Notes under the pieces: model-generated
Told to the model about the DNA's origin: nothing
Databases searched by the model: none
Seen by the model: the letters and a program-made list of their open reading frames with translations, nothing else
Translations under genes and position numbers: made by a program
In this document: positions 1 to 11,490 of the stretch, piece by piece
Layout: the number at the start of each line of letters is the position of its first letter
Position numbering within the stretch: position 1 is the first letter of the stretch
Assembly (NCBI RefSeq): GCF_026213295.1
Contig: NC_079432.1
Coordinates: 9,158,392-9,222,391 of the forward strand
Direction: 5' to 3'
DNA length: 64,000 bases
Source: Gadus chalcogrammus
Taxonomy: Eukaryota; Chordata; Actinopteri; Gadiformes; Gadidae

Positions 1-70
1 CCGGTTGCTACAGACTATACTTGATATATTGCCTGATGTAATGTCTCTTCATCCAGCCAGTGTGCGTGTT

Positions 71-497
71 AGTGTGGGTGTCTACGGTGCTGTCGTTGAC
101 GTTGTGCTAGTCGATGCTGGTTGATCATCTCCTATTGCCAAGGAATCAGTCATGATTTCATTAGGCAGACTCGGGCTAGCCAGAGTTTCAAGGTGCTTTG
201 TTGGGCAGCATGAGACCGGAGAGCGGGCTGTAGCCTACTGGTGTGTTCACAAGCTTGTCGGCTGTCTTAGATCAATTGAATAATCCTATAATGATTAAGT
301 GTGGGTACGCGTGCATGCCACCATGCGCACAGACGCACAGACACGCACAGACACACACACACTGTTAATACCAACCACTAATGTCTGTTAAATAGTCTGA
401 CCGGTGAGTGAGTGATGGTGTCTGTGGTGCTGTCGTTAACGTTATCCTAGTCGACGCCGCTTGATCGTCGTCCTATTGCGAATACATCAGTCATGAG
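71..497. repeat. Diverged direct repeat, two ~80-bp units
   Basis: Two related segments, about 71-155 and 409-497, share long identical blocks such as GGTGCTGTCGTT, the core CTAGTCGA, TTGATC and ATCAGTCATGA, in the same order. They lie about 340 bp apart with CA-rich sequence (about 330-362) between them. The family was not recognised. It may be an old local duplication or two copies of an interspersed element. Confidence 0.6.
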
Positions 498-596
498 AGG
501 AGTCCATTTAGAGGACTTTGTGACAAGTCCTCGTGACAAGTAAACAAATGCCGGAGCACGTGGTGAGGAATACAAACCAGGTACAGGTCGAGCACC

Positions 597-679
597 GGGG
601 GGGGGGGGGGGTGATGTGTGTGTGATGTGTGTGTGCGTGTGTGTGTGTGTGTGTGTGTCTGTGGTGGGGGGGGGGGGGG
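597..679. repeat. G15 run, GT array, G14 run
   Basis: A run of 15 G (597-611) is followed by an imperfect GT array and then a run of 14 G (666-679). Reading frames here encode only Val-Cys or Thr-His repeats. Confidence 0.9.
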
Positions 680-1289
680 CTTGTTGGGGGAGTAATCAGT
701 GCAGCAGGTGCGCATCACCCCGGCTCCGTCTGCATCCTGAAATAGAAGACAGCTGCCTGCTGTGCCTCCAGCCCCAGGAGGAGCAGAGTGTCGAGCGAGT
801 TCACGGGAGTTGAAACCTGCAACCTCCGTCGGCTTACAGAGTTATAACTCATAGACGTGTAGAGTCACTGCAGTCCGAGGTTTGTCTTCCTGTCTGTCTC
901 ACTCTCTCTTGGGAAAGAGAGCACGGATTGTGATGGGTTTAACGCTCTCTGTTCATCTGCATGTCTGTTTATCTCATTATCTGTCCGTTTATTTCACCGT
1001 CTGTATATGTGTCTGTGAGTCTGAATTATCTATTGTCTATCCCGTTATGTCTGAAAAGTGTTTTTATAGGGGAAGTCATCAGAATTATGGATGGAAACGA
1101 ACCATTTAGCTTATTAAGTTTGCATGGTGTAGGTAGCAAGCGTTTTTGCAGAGGCGTAGAGGCCGAATGTGCTTCTACATTTCTGGGTGAAGGACTCAGG
1201 GGCCCTGGAGGGGATGCTGAACTTACTTCAGGTGTGACATATCAGGAGAGATGATGTAGAGCTAAACAAGTTAGGGAGAACCGTCTGGT
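680..1289. other. No recognised feature
   Basis: Mixed-composition sequence without a convincing exon. Short frames at 882-1254 have low-complexity Ser/Leu/Val content and no supporting splice or codon signal. Confidence 0.5.
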
Positions 1290-1460
1290 GTTAACAACAG
1301 TAGGGGTTGTCTGGTAAACGGAAGGTTGATGGTTCGATCCCTGGCTCGACCATGCCGTCAGTGTGTGTATGTGTGTATGAACGGGTGGACGTGAGGAGCT
1401 AAGAGTGAAATGCTTGCAGTGGCCACAAGTCAGAAAAGCATGTTATAAATGCAGTCCATT
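1290..1460 (+). mobile_element. tRNA-derived SINE copy, internally deleted
   Basis: The 5' part contains a tRNA-like B box, GGTTCGATCCC, at 1331-1341, preceded by a GTTGTCTGGTAAACGG block that I recognise from abundant fish SINEs. The middle holds a GTGTGTATGAACGGGTG block. The 3' end, TTATAAATGCAGTCCATT at about 1442-1459, matches the usual tail of that family. Compared with my memory of the full family, a central stretch is missing, so this is a shortened old copy. It does not encode protein. Confidence 0.72.
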
Positions 1461-1572
1461 GACAAGAGACATGTTCCATCAGTGATCATGTGACTATCAG
1501 ACCATAGGTACTGGTCTGCATCCACAATGTTTAAAGCCTACCTGTCTGTCAAACATCCTGGTGCCTCTAGAG

Positions 1573-2638
1573 CACGGGTCTTCAACGTTTTCCAGGCCAA
1601 GGACCCCCAAACTGATGGAGAGATGGAGCGGGGACCCCCTACTTATATATTGTATAAAGTTGTGTTTTATATTAAACTGGTCCTATAGTGCCATGTATAA
1701 ATGTACCTTGTTATTTTGCATTCAATACTAAGATATTCAAATAATACACAGGTTCATATATTCATGTTTTTATTTTAAACATGTGCAAGGTATAGTGAGT
1801 AGGGTGGCAATGCCACTGCCATTCATAAAGATAACATACCATAATAAACCGATACCTGCCAAGATCAACAATGTCTGTAAATTGCATGGAATCATGCATA
1901 AAAGCTATTCAAATGGACAATTTTAAAACATAAATGTGGAAACGAAAACTAGTGAAGTTTGTTGGTGTCTTCTTACCACTCCGCCAGTAGTCCGGTAACT
2001 TATCAACCCCAGCGTGTCCGGTTGCTAAGCGACGTCAACGCCCTATTGTGTGGACTATTTCTCTACTGATTGCTTATTTTCCCGATAATGGCCAGCCTTC
2101 TGTACATAACAGCACTCTCTCTCTCCCAACAGTCTTGGCTGCGCACACTCATCCAAACACGTATTGTCTGCGGCGGGAAGAGGGGGTAGATATAAAGACC
2201 GGACGAGAAACTGACGTCGCTGTGCTGTCCTTCTTCTTTATTGAAGGAGCAGGCAGAGAAAAGCTCTCTCCTGCTGGGCTTTCATTAAAATCAAATGCAT
2301 AAAAATGTCGCAGCCAGTCCAGATGTGTCAGGTGTGCGCGAGAGTCATATGAACGTACGCTTATCACTTTTGTAAATGCCATATATATAGTAGTACTACA
2401 TTTGGATCAGATGATAGGAATAGATCTATTCCCATAGAAATCGGATCAAAAGTGTTAATGTAAACGCGGCTAGTGTGTTAGATTCATGTTAATGTGTATT
2501 TAAAGACATTTCAATTTGTGGAAAAAATCGCGGGGGGAATATAAAAAAATTGTCTAATCAACCAAAGCTTTCGCGACCCCCCCTGCAGTACCTCCGCGGA
2601 CCCCCTAGGGGTCGCGGAACCCCTGTTGAAGACCTCTG
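1573..2638. mobile_element. Non-autonomous hAT-type DNA transposon, copy 1 (1,066 bp)
   Basis: The ends are inverted repeats: CACGGGTCTTCAAC at the left, and the complement of CAGAGGTCTTCAAC at the right. The 8-bp sequence CTCTAGAG is duplicated exactly on both sides (1565-1572 and 2639-2646). An 8-bp duplication with T at position 2, TA at 4-5 and A at 7 fits hAT superfamily target preference. No transposase frame is present, so this is a non-autonomous copy. A second copy lies at 45180-46332; relative to it this copy keeps about 410 bp of interior (about 1780-2190). Confidence 0.88.
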
Positions 2639-2646
2639 CTCTAGAG

Positions 2647-4509
2647 AGAACCCCCCTATACCTTAATGACCTGTGTCTGAACTCCCTGCCAGTCTCCGTG
2701 GATCAAATGCTCCAGATCTTCTAAGTCAATAAAAAGCAGACCTCAGCTTTCCAGTGTGGTGGCACGCATAGCATAGGCCTTCCTAAGGGTTACTTCTTTT
2801 GTGACTGCAGGAAACCGAAGCAACTTTGAACCCCAAAAAGAAGCACAGAGTTAATTACAAGTTATTCTTGCTCAACGTGCGCCCGCTCGCGATAGAGTGA
2901 GTCTGCTAGGCTCCACTTAACGTCCCGGTGATGGTCCGGGAGGCCATTGGGAGTCATCCGTCGCATCCGAGGAACGAAGCGTCGGCGCAAAATACAGCTA
3001 ATTAAAAAAAGAAAAACAGCCATCTCTTGTCGTCCATCACACCTTCGCTCGCTTCCCTAATCATCCCTGAGAAGGTGCTAATGGGACGTGCGTGTGTGTG
3101 TGTTTGTATGTGAGTGAGTGTGTGTGCGACAGAGAGAGTGGTGCATGTGTATATGACGAAAGTACACGGTGCGGATGTTTGACTAGTGTTTGAGCGAAAA
3201 AACCTTTTAAGAATGAATTTGAAGTGCAAAGCAAAGCAGAGTGGCGACCGACCGCTCTCACTCGCATGCATGCTTGTTATAGCTCGCCCATTTGTCGACG
3301 CATGTGTCCGCAGCAAATCTTTCAAAGAGGGAGACGATTCATTTCTATTTCGCCCTGGAGATGAAAGGTCCCGATCTTTTCATCTTTAGACGTCCGAGCC
3401 CAGGCATCAAACGGTTGATGGCTGGAAGTCCATCTCTCACGTTCGGTTTCACCCTTAAAAACACCTCCTCTAGCCACTAGATACACATCATCACATCCGC
3501 CTCTGGCTACCTGCCTCGTTTTACATTTTTGGGTTGTTTTTTCAAAGCCATACGTAACCTGAGGACAGCTGTCAGAATGCATATCGAGCAATTCCTCGGG
3601 AGAACGGTCTCCATTGGCTCAACAAAACTGACATTTTATACTCGCCAGCATTACCAGGCGAGGCATAAGGTTAGCCAAGGACAACCCTGAATGGGAATGA
3701 AAATATATATAATATTTAAAACATATAAACAAAATGACCCAAAAAATGGGGGAGCAGATCAAGTCCTTCTTTATACTGCTCCACCACGTGCAGAGACCAT
3801 GGCTAGGCTTCAACTCTTCTCGAGTGCAGTGAAAGTTTTATATTGCAACTTAATATGAAGTGGAACTGAAGTGGAATTTTGAAAGGGATACTGAATAAGG
3901 GGTGGACCAGTGTTAGCATTGGCAACCAGTGACATTCATCCACAGTGTGTGTGTGTGTGTGAAAGACCGGGACACAGAGGCCTTACTTGAACTCTCACAT
4001 ATATTATGCGGCTCCAACGTCACTTAGCTGGATTTTGGTTCCTGCGAGTTTACTGCGCCCGTTGATGTCTTGTGACAGCTGTTACGTTCGCAGGTAATCG
4101 CCGTGGCATTGTGAGGCTGCGATGTGCACCGTTGTGGTTCAATCTGTCTGTCTACATGGCAGAAACCGACAGTCCTTCCAGGTACACACCATTCTTCTCT
4201 ATTGCCCAGAGAAAACATTATTTTCCATCATTTTCATGTAGTCGCCTTGGCTCAGAATGATCCTTCAGCGTCCAATTTGACCTCTACTGCAGCCAAGCGA
4301 AGTCCCAACTGCTCCTTTTCTTCTTAAAGTCCCCACCCCCTGGCTCGGAGAAGTCTTGAGCCCTTGTGGCCAGACGGCATCAATAAGTGTCTGACAGGGG
4401 GCCCAGAGTGGCCCCGTCCGTCCCCAGACACCAGGGGGCCGATAAAAGACAAATGAAGAATAATTGACTCTTTGCTTTCGACCGAGGGGATTAGGACGAC
4501 AGGACTCTA
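2647..4509. other. No recognised gene
   Basis: About 1.9 kb of mixed sequence with only short GT stretches (near 3091-3125 and 3943-3961). No coding frame with convincing borders was seen on either strand. Confidence 0.5.
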
Positions 4510-4726
4510 GTGGGGATCTCTCTCGCTAACTCAAACTCTCTTCTTCTCTCTCCTCCCGTTCTCTTTCAATCCATGTCCCTCTCTCTCCCTCTTTTGCTCT
4601 CTCTCTTCTTCAATCTACGTCCATCTCTCCCTCTCTCTCTCTTTCTCTTTCAATCACTGCCTCTCGCTGTCCCCCCTCTCTCTCTGTTTCAATCTCTCTC
4701 TCTCTTGCTCACTCTTTCCCATCAGC

Positions 4727-4762
<36 letters not shown>

Positions 4763-4765
4763 AAC
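4510..4765. repeat. CT-rich degenerate pyrimidine tract
   Basis: Nearly pure C/T on the plus strand, built of CTCTCT blocks with interspersed TTTCAATC motifs and ending in a clean CT run. The long frames here encode Ser/Leu on one strand and Arg/Glu on the other, as expected from the repeat. Confidence 0.9.
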
Positions 4766-4769
4766 TCTC

Positions 4770-5525
4770 CCTCTGCTTTCTTTCTAGTTCTCTCGCAGAC
4801 GCCACCACCATCACTCCCCACAGAAAAAATAACACTGTCCGAAGAGAGGGAAAACGTATTAAAGCCATCAATAAATGTCATTAAAATCCAAGAGGAAACA
4901 ATTGACCTAATTTTCTCGCCATCACCCTCAGAGACCACAACAAGGCAGTGCACTTGACTGACTGCAGCAGTGACTTCTTGGGTGAAAGACAACCCTGGGC
5001 ATCAAAGAAGGACCAACATTCAGACAACCAAACTATAAAAGTCTCCCAAAGTAGTCGAAACAAACGAAACACCACAAATGTGCCCATAATGTAATACAAT
5101 AATTTCCAAACCTTCTACAAAGTGTAGAAAGTTTGGTTGCATAACAGGAAAAGTAGACTGACAGTAAACCGCTAGTGTTTGGTTGCCAGTGTATGAATAA
5201 GGGGTAAGTGGCCAGAGTACAAAGAACATTATGGACTTGGTTAACTACAATTTGTGTAAATACAGACAACAGAGAGCGAAGATGAGACCAATATGCGGTG
5301 TTATTTGCATTTGTATTTTCGTAATATGAGCACTGCTGTTTTTTTTATGGATAACCTCGCCTCTAATGGATAGACGGCAGGAAATGGTACCTTTTGTAAA
5401 CAGAAAACAGGCTGGCGAAGTATTGTTCCTTATATAGGCGGTTGCTCTTAATGTTCTTTTATCTCCGCTAACATGCCATGCTGGCAGGGCTTTGTAGAAG
5501 GCTATTAATCGGAAAAAGCTTTTAC
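4770..5525. other. No recognised feature
   Basis: About 750 bp of AT-leaning sequence. The minus-strand frames (4881-5553) lack features of known proteins and have no convincing splice context. Confidence 0.5.
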
Positions 5526-5527
5526 CA

Positions 5528-5815
5528 ATCCATCCATTAATCCATCCATCCATTTACTTATCAACCGTGCATCGTTCATCCGTCACTTCATCCAAACATG
5601 AATCCATCTGTCATCCATCCATCCATCCAACATGCCATCCAGTCATCATCCATCCATCCATCTATCCCTCCATCCATCCATCCATCCAACATTCCATCCA
5701 GTCATCATCAATCCATCCATCTATCCCTCCATCCATCCATCCATCCATCCATCCAACATTCCATCCAGTCATCATCAATCCATCCATCTATCCCTCCATC
5801 CATCAATCCGCCCGT
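5528..5815. repeat. (ATCC)n minisatellite with 60-68 bp higher-order unit
   Basis: The tetranucleotide ATCC dominates. Over it lies a longer unit that begins CCATCCAGTCATCATC, continues ATCCATCTATCCCTCC and ends CCAACATT. Successive units start near 5636, 5694 and 5761, so the spacing is about 58-67 bp and varies by blocks of 4 bp. All three plus-strand frames read through as Ser/His/Pro/Ile repeats and are not genes. Confidence 0.9.
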
Positions 5816-5891
5816 TCCTCCCTACATCCATCATCCATCATCCCTCTCCCTCCATCCATGCTCTCTACCTCGCTCCCCCCCTCCGTCCGCT

Positions 5892-6191
5892 CTACTGGTC
5901 TTTCTCCTGATCCCTGTTCATCCATTCTAGCGCAAACCCCTCCCGTTGTTTCCTCAGCTCCCTCACTAAGTGCTGTATGTGACCTTTCTGCTGTCCGGGA
6001 ACACCCACCACCACCTCCAGCGGCCCATCGAGCTTGCCCCATCTCCCCCTAGGCCTGGGGCCCGCCGTGGGCTCTCCGCGGAGCTCCAGGGGCCCCGTAG
6101 CCGGGGCAGGGCACCAGAGCAGGGCGGCGGCATCAGGTTGCTGCCTCACATACAGGATGTTGGGGCGCAGCCCTGGCAGATCGAAGGATGG
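5892..6191 (-). CDS. Possible coding exon, product not recognised
   Basis: On the minus strand a CA array (complement of 6198-6317) runs into CCCCCAG, a usable splice acceptor. An open frame of 99 codons then ends in a stop at 5892. The predicted segment starts [17 protein letters not shown] and ends [20 protein letters not shown]. It is GC-rich and keeps several CpG, unlike its surroundings, and the C-terminal part reads like a charged helix. An alternative is a short exon 6191-6150 ending at a GTGAGG donor. Plus-strand frames are also open here, which weakens the case. No family was recognised. Confidence 0.28.
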   Translation of the reverse strand, partial: PSFDLPGLRPNILYVRQQPDAAALLWCPAPATGPLELRGEPTAGPRPRGRWGKLDGPLEVVVGVPGQQKGHIQHLVRELRKQREGFALEWMNRDQEKDQ

Positions 6192-6195
6192 CTGG

Positions 6196-6345
<150 letters not shown>

Positions 6346-6419
6346 AAATGCGGGGGGGTGTAAAGTGAGAAGTCATTACCAGGAGTCAGCGGGCTGACAA
6401 GGTGGGAAGACCCCTTATC

Positions 6420-6468
6420 GCTCTTTCTCTCTCTCTCTCTCTCTCTCTTGCTCTTGCTCTTGCTCTCG

Positions 6469-6508
<40 letters not shown>

Positions 6509-6548
6509 GGGTGTGTGTAATTGTGTATCTCAGATTAACTCTCTCTCT

Positions 6549-6579
<31 letters not shown>

Positions 6580-6632
6580 CGTCTCTCTGTCTGTCTGTCT
6601 CTCTGTCTCTCTGTCTGTCTGTCTCTCTCCTG
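6420..6632. repeat. CT-rich tract with TTGCTC/TCGCTC variants
   Basis: A CT array with hexamer variants (CTTGCT, CTCGCT) near 6445-6480, a short interruption (about 6507-6540), then more CT and CTGT repeats. Frames on both strands are simple Ser/Leu or Arg/Glu translations. Confidence 0.9.
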
Positions 6633-6833
6633 GGGGAGAGGCATAGGGGCGATCACTAGGGGTGGAGGATCACTAGTCGGCTAAGTGTCCGGTCGGGCTA
6701 TGAGTGCAGGTCTGCCTCTGTGTGCGTGTCCAAGCCGCTATTTACCTTTGTCTCCTATTTAGTCAGGGACTCTACACTTCAGAGAGGTGTCCTGTTAGGA
6801 CCAGGGAGGAGTTAGGTATCCCGAGGTACCGAG

Positions 6834-6882
6834 GACACTGGGGATCACACCAAGTACCTTTGGCTAGGATCCAAACCCCCTC
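6834..6882 (-). mobile_element. tRNA-like SINE head fragment
   Basis: Read on the minus strand the segment goes GGATCCTAGCCAAAGGTAC, then a decayed B-box region, TTGGTGTGATCCCCAG. The same block (ACTCCTAGCCAAAAGGTCCTGG in its best form) recurs at 17674-17750, 19111-19160, 47587-47643 and 51908-52095. Only the head is visible here. Confidence 0.5.
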
Positions 6883-6899
6883 TCCCCGACGGAGCCAGC

Positions 6900-9110
6900 C
6901 CATGCCTCTACAAACTGCTTGAATCAATAATAACAGTGAATCAATCGATGGCTATGAGAAACGACTGTGACTGTAATTTAAATTCCTACGTTGTGCACAT
7001 TATTACACAGTTTGAGGAAAGGAATCATTGTCAATCGTATTTCGTTAGTTACGGCGCTTTCTCTGGTTGTATCATTTTTATAGACATGAAGGATAGATTT
7101 AAAATAAGTTAAAACAGGCAAGGAAAATCAGGTCCAATTACAATTCAAATAAATAGAAAATCTGAGTTTGTGTTTAGAAGAGACAAAATTAAAAACTAAG
7201 ACGGACCAAAACCACAGTAAGACAAAATTGATCTCTCAATTACAAGAGATGATCGAAACAAGGTCCAATGTGCTAAGGTTTAGTTTTGCATTGTCATCTT
7301 TATGCAATGAAATCGTTAGGACTGCAGGATTAGCTTTCGAATGTGTCTGTTCTTCATTTGTTTGGTTTTATTTAGCCGCAAGGGAATCATTCTAGGATTT
7401 TATTGTTGATGAGAGATAACTTGTTCTTGTTCAGTCAATTAAATCTGAGTTTGTCTGATGAACACCATATTTGGTCTTTAACCGTAAAACCTCAGAGTAT
7501 TAGAGAACTAACATCATGTCCATACTGGGACTGCTGTGGCAAACCGCAAAGCCCAGACGAACATTCGCAACCATTCAATCACTGCATTACATATTAAGAG
7601 AAATATGACTGTCATATCCTATAAGGCTGTCAAAATGTGATTTGTGTTGAAATAATTGACCATTCAAGGACATTTGCACCGTGAATATTGATTTTGTTCT
7701 GGTTATAAAATGTTACCGCCTGCATTTTGTAAGGTGTCAGAAGTTACACCAAAGAGGTGATGACAGGCGTGATGAATGAATATGAATATTATATGTGTAT
7801 TATTATAATAATAGAGGATAAGTAGGAAGCAGCAGTAGTGATGTTTTTCCATGGCATTAAGAGTTTTGATGGACAATGTTATACATTTTTCCTTCCAAAC
7901 CAAGAATAAGAACAACATTACATTAAAGTGATGAATGCAAGCAAAATAAATCGACATGAAATCAACATAGCTATAGAAATGTTGGGAATATAGCATAATT
8001 ACATATAAACTTCTATCCATCCCAAATCCCCAAGGTCTACCAGCCTGCCTCCACGTGCACACCATCCATATTCATTCTAGTACAAAACCTCTATATTACA
8101 CATCCATTAGGAACAAACAGGGAAAAAGAGATTGCATTACATGCACTGCCTTCAGGAGAGATGCACAAAAACATCTAAAAACGTGTTTGTATACAAAAAC
8201 AACACTCACGCACGCACACACACACAGGGCTGTATTGATGGTTTCTAACCCATCATTAGCTGTTAGGAGTTAGAGAGGAGGTGTGGGGAGAGAGGTGTCA
8301 GAGGAAGGAGGTGAATGATACAGGGAACCATCTCGTCACTGAGTCACAGATGACCAGAAAGAGAATGTTAGCTTTTCCCAGTCCGTTCTTTGAAGCATGG
8401 GACGTCATAGGAGTCACATGCTGCTCCGTTCCTTTCTGTCAGCTGAAGCTCACGGTATGCAGGTGCCACCCCTTTGGAAGAAACCGGCAGATTCTAAAGA
8501 TTTATGCTTAAGTTGAGCGACATCTGCATAATTACCCCCCCCCCCTCCCCCTGTCGGCGGAGTCGATTTTGACGAAGTGTCTCCGATGTGTTACATCTCA
8601 GCGTTTCCTACGAGCGCGTGGGAACGCGCGAGCCGTTGCATTTGAAAGTATTGGAACCCAGCCTTGTTAAAATATGAGACCGTTTTATCCTGGCTCTTTG
8701 GAAGCTTCAGAGTTATTTCCCGCTTGTTCTCTTTTTTTTTTCTATACGCTTTTTTATTACTCCGATTCGTCACGGCGCACACGGACCGGGCCGTCGTGAA
8801 ACACTGTGGAGCCCTCAGCCGCCAAGCCACATGAATACTTTATAAAGGTAATCAAACACGCCTTTACGATGGCGGCAATTATGGCGAAGCACAACCTCAC
8901 CCTCCACCGCAACCCCACCTCGGTATCCATCTCCGGTGCTGCAAATGAGACATTATAGGATACCATGGCAACGTGACTTTATCATCTTCCCTCGTCATCT
9001 CCTTGAAAAGGTGAAATGAATCATTCAAAGCTAGCACACATTCATGTCATATACAGTATATGCCAGATGCCCATATATGGTTTTCAATGGATTTGTAATT
9101 CTATGTAAAT
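6900..9110. other. No recognised gene
   Basis: About 2.2 kb, AT-rich at 6900-8100, with a C11 run at 8535-8545. The longest frame (minus, 7703-8065) has a composition expected from AT-rich non-coding DNA. Confidence 0.5.
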
Positions 9111-9320
9111 GTACAGAGAGAGAGTGAGTGAGACAGCAGGGGCGAGAAATGACTATAAGTAAGGGGTAAGGGGTGGAGAAGGTGAGACAGGCAGGGCTGG
9201 AGAGAGTGAGACAGGAAATTATGGAGGTAAAAGCAGCGCTTGAGAAACAAGACCGGTCAAAGTATTGAAGCAGGGTTGTGTTCCTCACTGCAGAGCATGT
9301 AATGATACCGATGCCATCAT

Positions 9321-9452
<132 letters not shown>

Positions 9453-9704
9453 GTACACACATTGGGAGGGGGAGCATTATGACTGTAAGGTACGGCCCAT
9501 TGCTTTTTAATAACCGCCCCTAATCTCATGGCAGCCACCCTCGAGGCTGTCCACTCTGGAAACACTGCAACTTTTCACCTTCGATAAAGTGCCTCCACCG
9601 CCCCACCACCCACCTCCACCCACCTCCACCAGCACCTCCTACTCACAGCACCTCCTGTCTCGCTCCCTTATCAGCCAGAAGAATAAGAAGAAGAGGAGGT
9701 GCTG

Positions 9705-9708
<4 letters not shown>

Positions 9709-9736
<28 letters not shown>

Positions 9737-9755
9737 CCCCCCCCCCCCCCCCCCT
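9709..9755. repeat. GT array joined to C20 run
   Basis: About 13 GT units run directly into 20 consecutive C (9736-9755), the longest C run in the window. Confidence 0.95.
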
Positions 9756-9929
9756 CTATCAAGACGATTGCACAGGGGTCGCCCCTTCTGGTCTGGCTCC
9801 GGCTGAGAAACCCATTTTTATCCTCCACCCTGTCAGCTTGAATTAAGTATACAGCGGCAACCTTTCAGCCACCGCCCGTTATTATCCTCCCCATACCGCT
9901 GGCGTCGCTTCCATTTCCCAACACGCTGC

Positions 9930-10712
9930 CCTGTCTCGTTCCTTCTGTCTCTCCTTCTTTCTCTCGTCTCTCCCATTCCTTCCTTCTGTCTCTCCTCCTC
10001 TCTCTCGGCACTCGCTTCGCTTCCTTCTCTCCCTCGGCACTCCCTTCCTTTCCTTCTGTCTCTCCTTTTGTCTCTCTCTCAGCTCTCGCTTCTCTTCTTT
10101 CTGTCTCTCCTTCTCTCTCTCGTCTCTCCCTTCCTTTCCTTCTGTCTCTCCTTTTGTCTCTCTCTCAGCTCTCGCTTCTCTTCTTTCTGTCTCTCCTTCT
10201 CTCTCTCGTCTCTCCCTTCCTTTCCTTCTGTCTCTCCTTTTGTCTCTCTCTCAGCTCTCGCTTCTCTTCTTTCTGTCTCTCCTTCTCTCTCTCGTCTCTC
10301 CCTTCCTTTCCTTCTGTCTCTCTTTCTCTCTCTCCTTCTGTCTCGGCTCTCCCTTCCCTTCCTTCTGTCTTTCCTTCTGGCTCTCTTTCTCTCTCTCGTC
10401 TCTCCCTTCCTTTCCTTCTGTCTCTCTTTCTCTCTCTCCTTCTGTCTCGGCTCTCCCTTCCCTTCCTTCTGTCTTAACTGCTGGCTCTCTTTCTCTCTCT
10501 AGTCTCTCCCTTCCCTTCCTTCTGTCTTTCCTTCTGGCTCTCTTTCTCTCTCTAGTCTCTCCCTTCCTTTCCTTCTGTCTCACCTTCTCCATCTCAGCTC
10601 TCCCTTTCCTTCTTTCTCCCTCTCCTTCTCTCGGCTCTCCCTTCCTTTCCTTCTGTCTCTCCTTCTCTCTCTATGCACTCCCTTCCCTTCCTTCGGTCTC
10701 TCCTTCTCTCCC
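9930..10712. repeat. Pyrimidine minisatellite with 86-bp and 104-bp units
   Basis: Almost pure C/T on the plus strand. An 86-bp unit beginning near TCTCTCAGCTCTCGC repeats almost identically about three times between 10050 and 10320. It is followed by a derived unit of about 104 bp (starts near 10321 and 10425) and then decayed copies. Upstream (9930-10050) and downstream (10560-10712) are more diverged relatives. The frame of 216 codons at 10240-10890 is a Ser/Leu/Phe translation of this array. Confidence 0.92.
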
Positions 10713-11257
10713 GGCCTCCCATTCGTCAGTACATTACACTATCCCCAACGCTGTTTCGTTTCCATCAAAGAATCTGGCGGAGAGACGGGTCGAATCCGGG
10801 AAATGTTTGAACCCGGACAATACCCCAGTACCGCCTTCCATCTCTCCTGGGAACTTGCATTTGAATTGTGTGTGGGGGGCATTCCAATAATTTCAGCCCT
10901 TGCCAATATTTGATTGCACGCTAATGGTTTACCTGGAAGCACCCCAGCGGTGTGATATCACACCACACAGCGCCTGTCAGACCTGTCCGCTTCGTACATT
11001 TAGCCTATATGGAACCCTTTATCCCAAATCAGTGGCGAGCAGTCCGTCCGGGGCTCTGCACTTTTCATACGGCGCCGTCATCACTTCTAGTCTCATTCAA
11101 AGTAACCTGACTCTTCCCTTTCTCTCTTCCTCTTCCTGTGATACCTTGGCAGAAAAGCGTTGTATGCGTTTCCATAGAGATCCTCATGGGTTCCTTTATC
11201 ACCCCCCCGTCCCCCTCCTGGAGTCAGAGGCCATTTAGGCCTTCCAACCCCCTTGAT
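10713..11257. other. No recognised feature
   Basis: About 545 bp of ordinary composition between two pyrimidine arrays. No exon with good borders was identified. Confidence 0.5.
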
Positions 11258-11259
11258 AT

Positions 11260-11290
<31 letters not shown>

Positions 11291-11490
11291 GTCTCTGTCT
11301 CTGTCTCTGTCTCTCTGTCTCTGTCTCTGTCTCTGTCTCTGTCTCTCCATCTCACCCTCTCTTTCTCTCTCTCTCTTTCTGTCTCTCCATCTCTTTCTCT
11401 CTGTCTCTCCCTGTCATTCTGTCTCTCCGTCACTTTATGTCTCCCTCTTTCTCCTCCCCTCTCTATCTCTCCCTTTCCTCTTTTTTAAAG
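11258..11490. repeat. CT and (TCTCTG)n array
   Basis: CT repeats, then a TCTCTG hexamer array (about 11280-11348), then degenerate C/T-rich sequence. Confidence 0.92.

Noticed and set aside
1331..1341. Functional tRNA gene
   Set aside because: The B box is good, but flanking sequence cannot fold into a complete tRNA and the downstream body matches a SINE.
5585..5815. CRISPR-like array
   Set aside because: Units are built from ATCC tetranucleotides with no unique spacers. This is a eukaryotic minisatellite.
10240..10890. 216-codon plus-strand frame
   Set aside because: Ser/Leu/Phe translation of the CT minisatellite, re-opening at each 86-bp unit.
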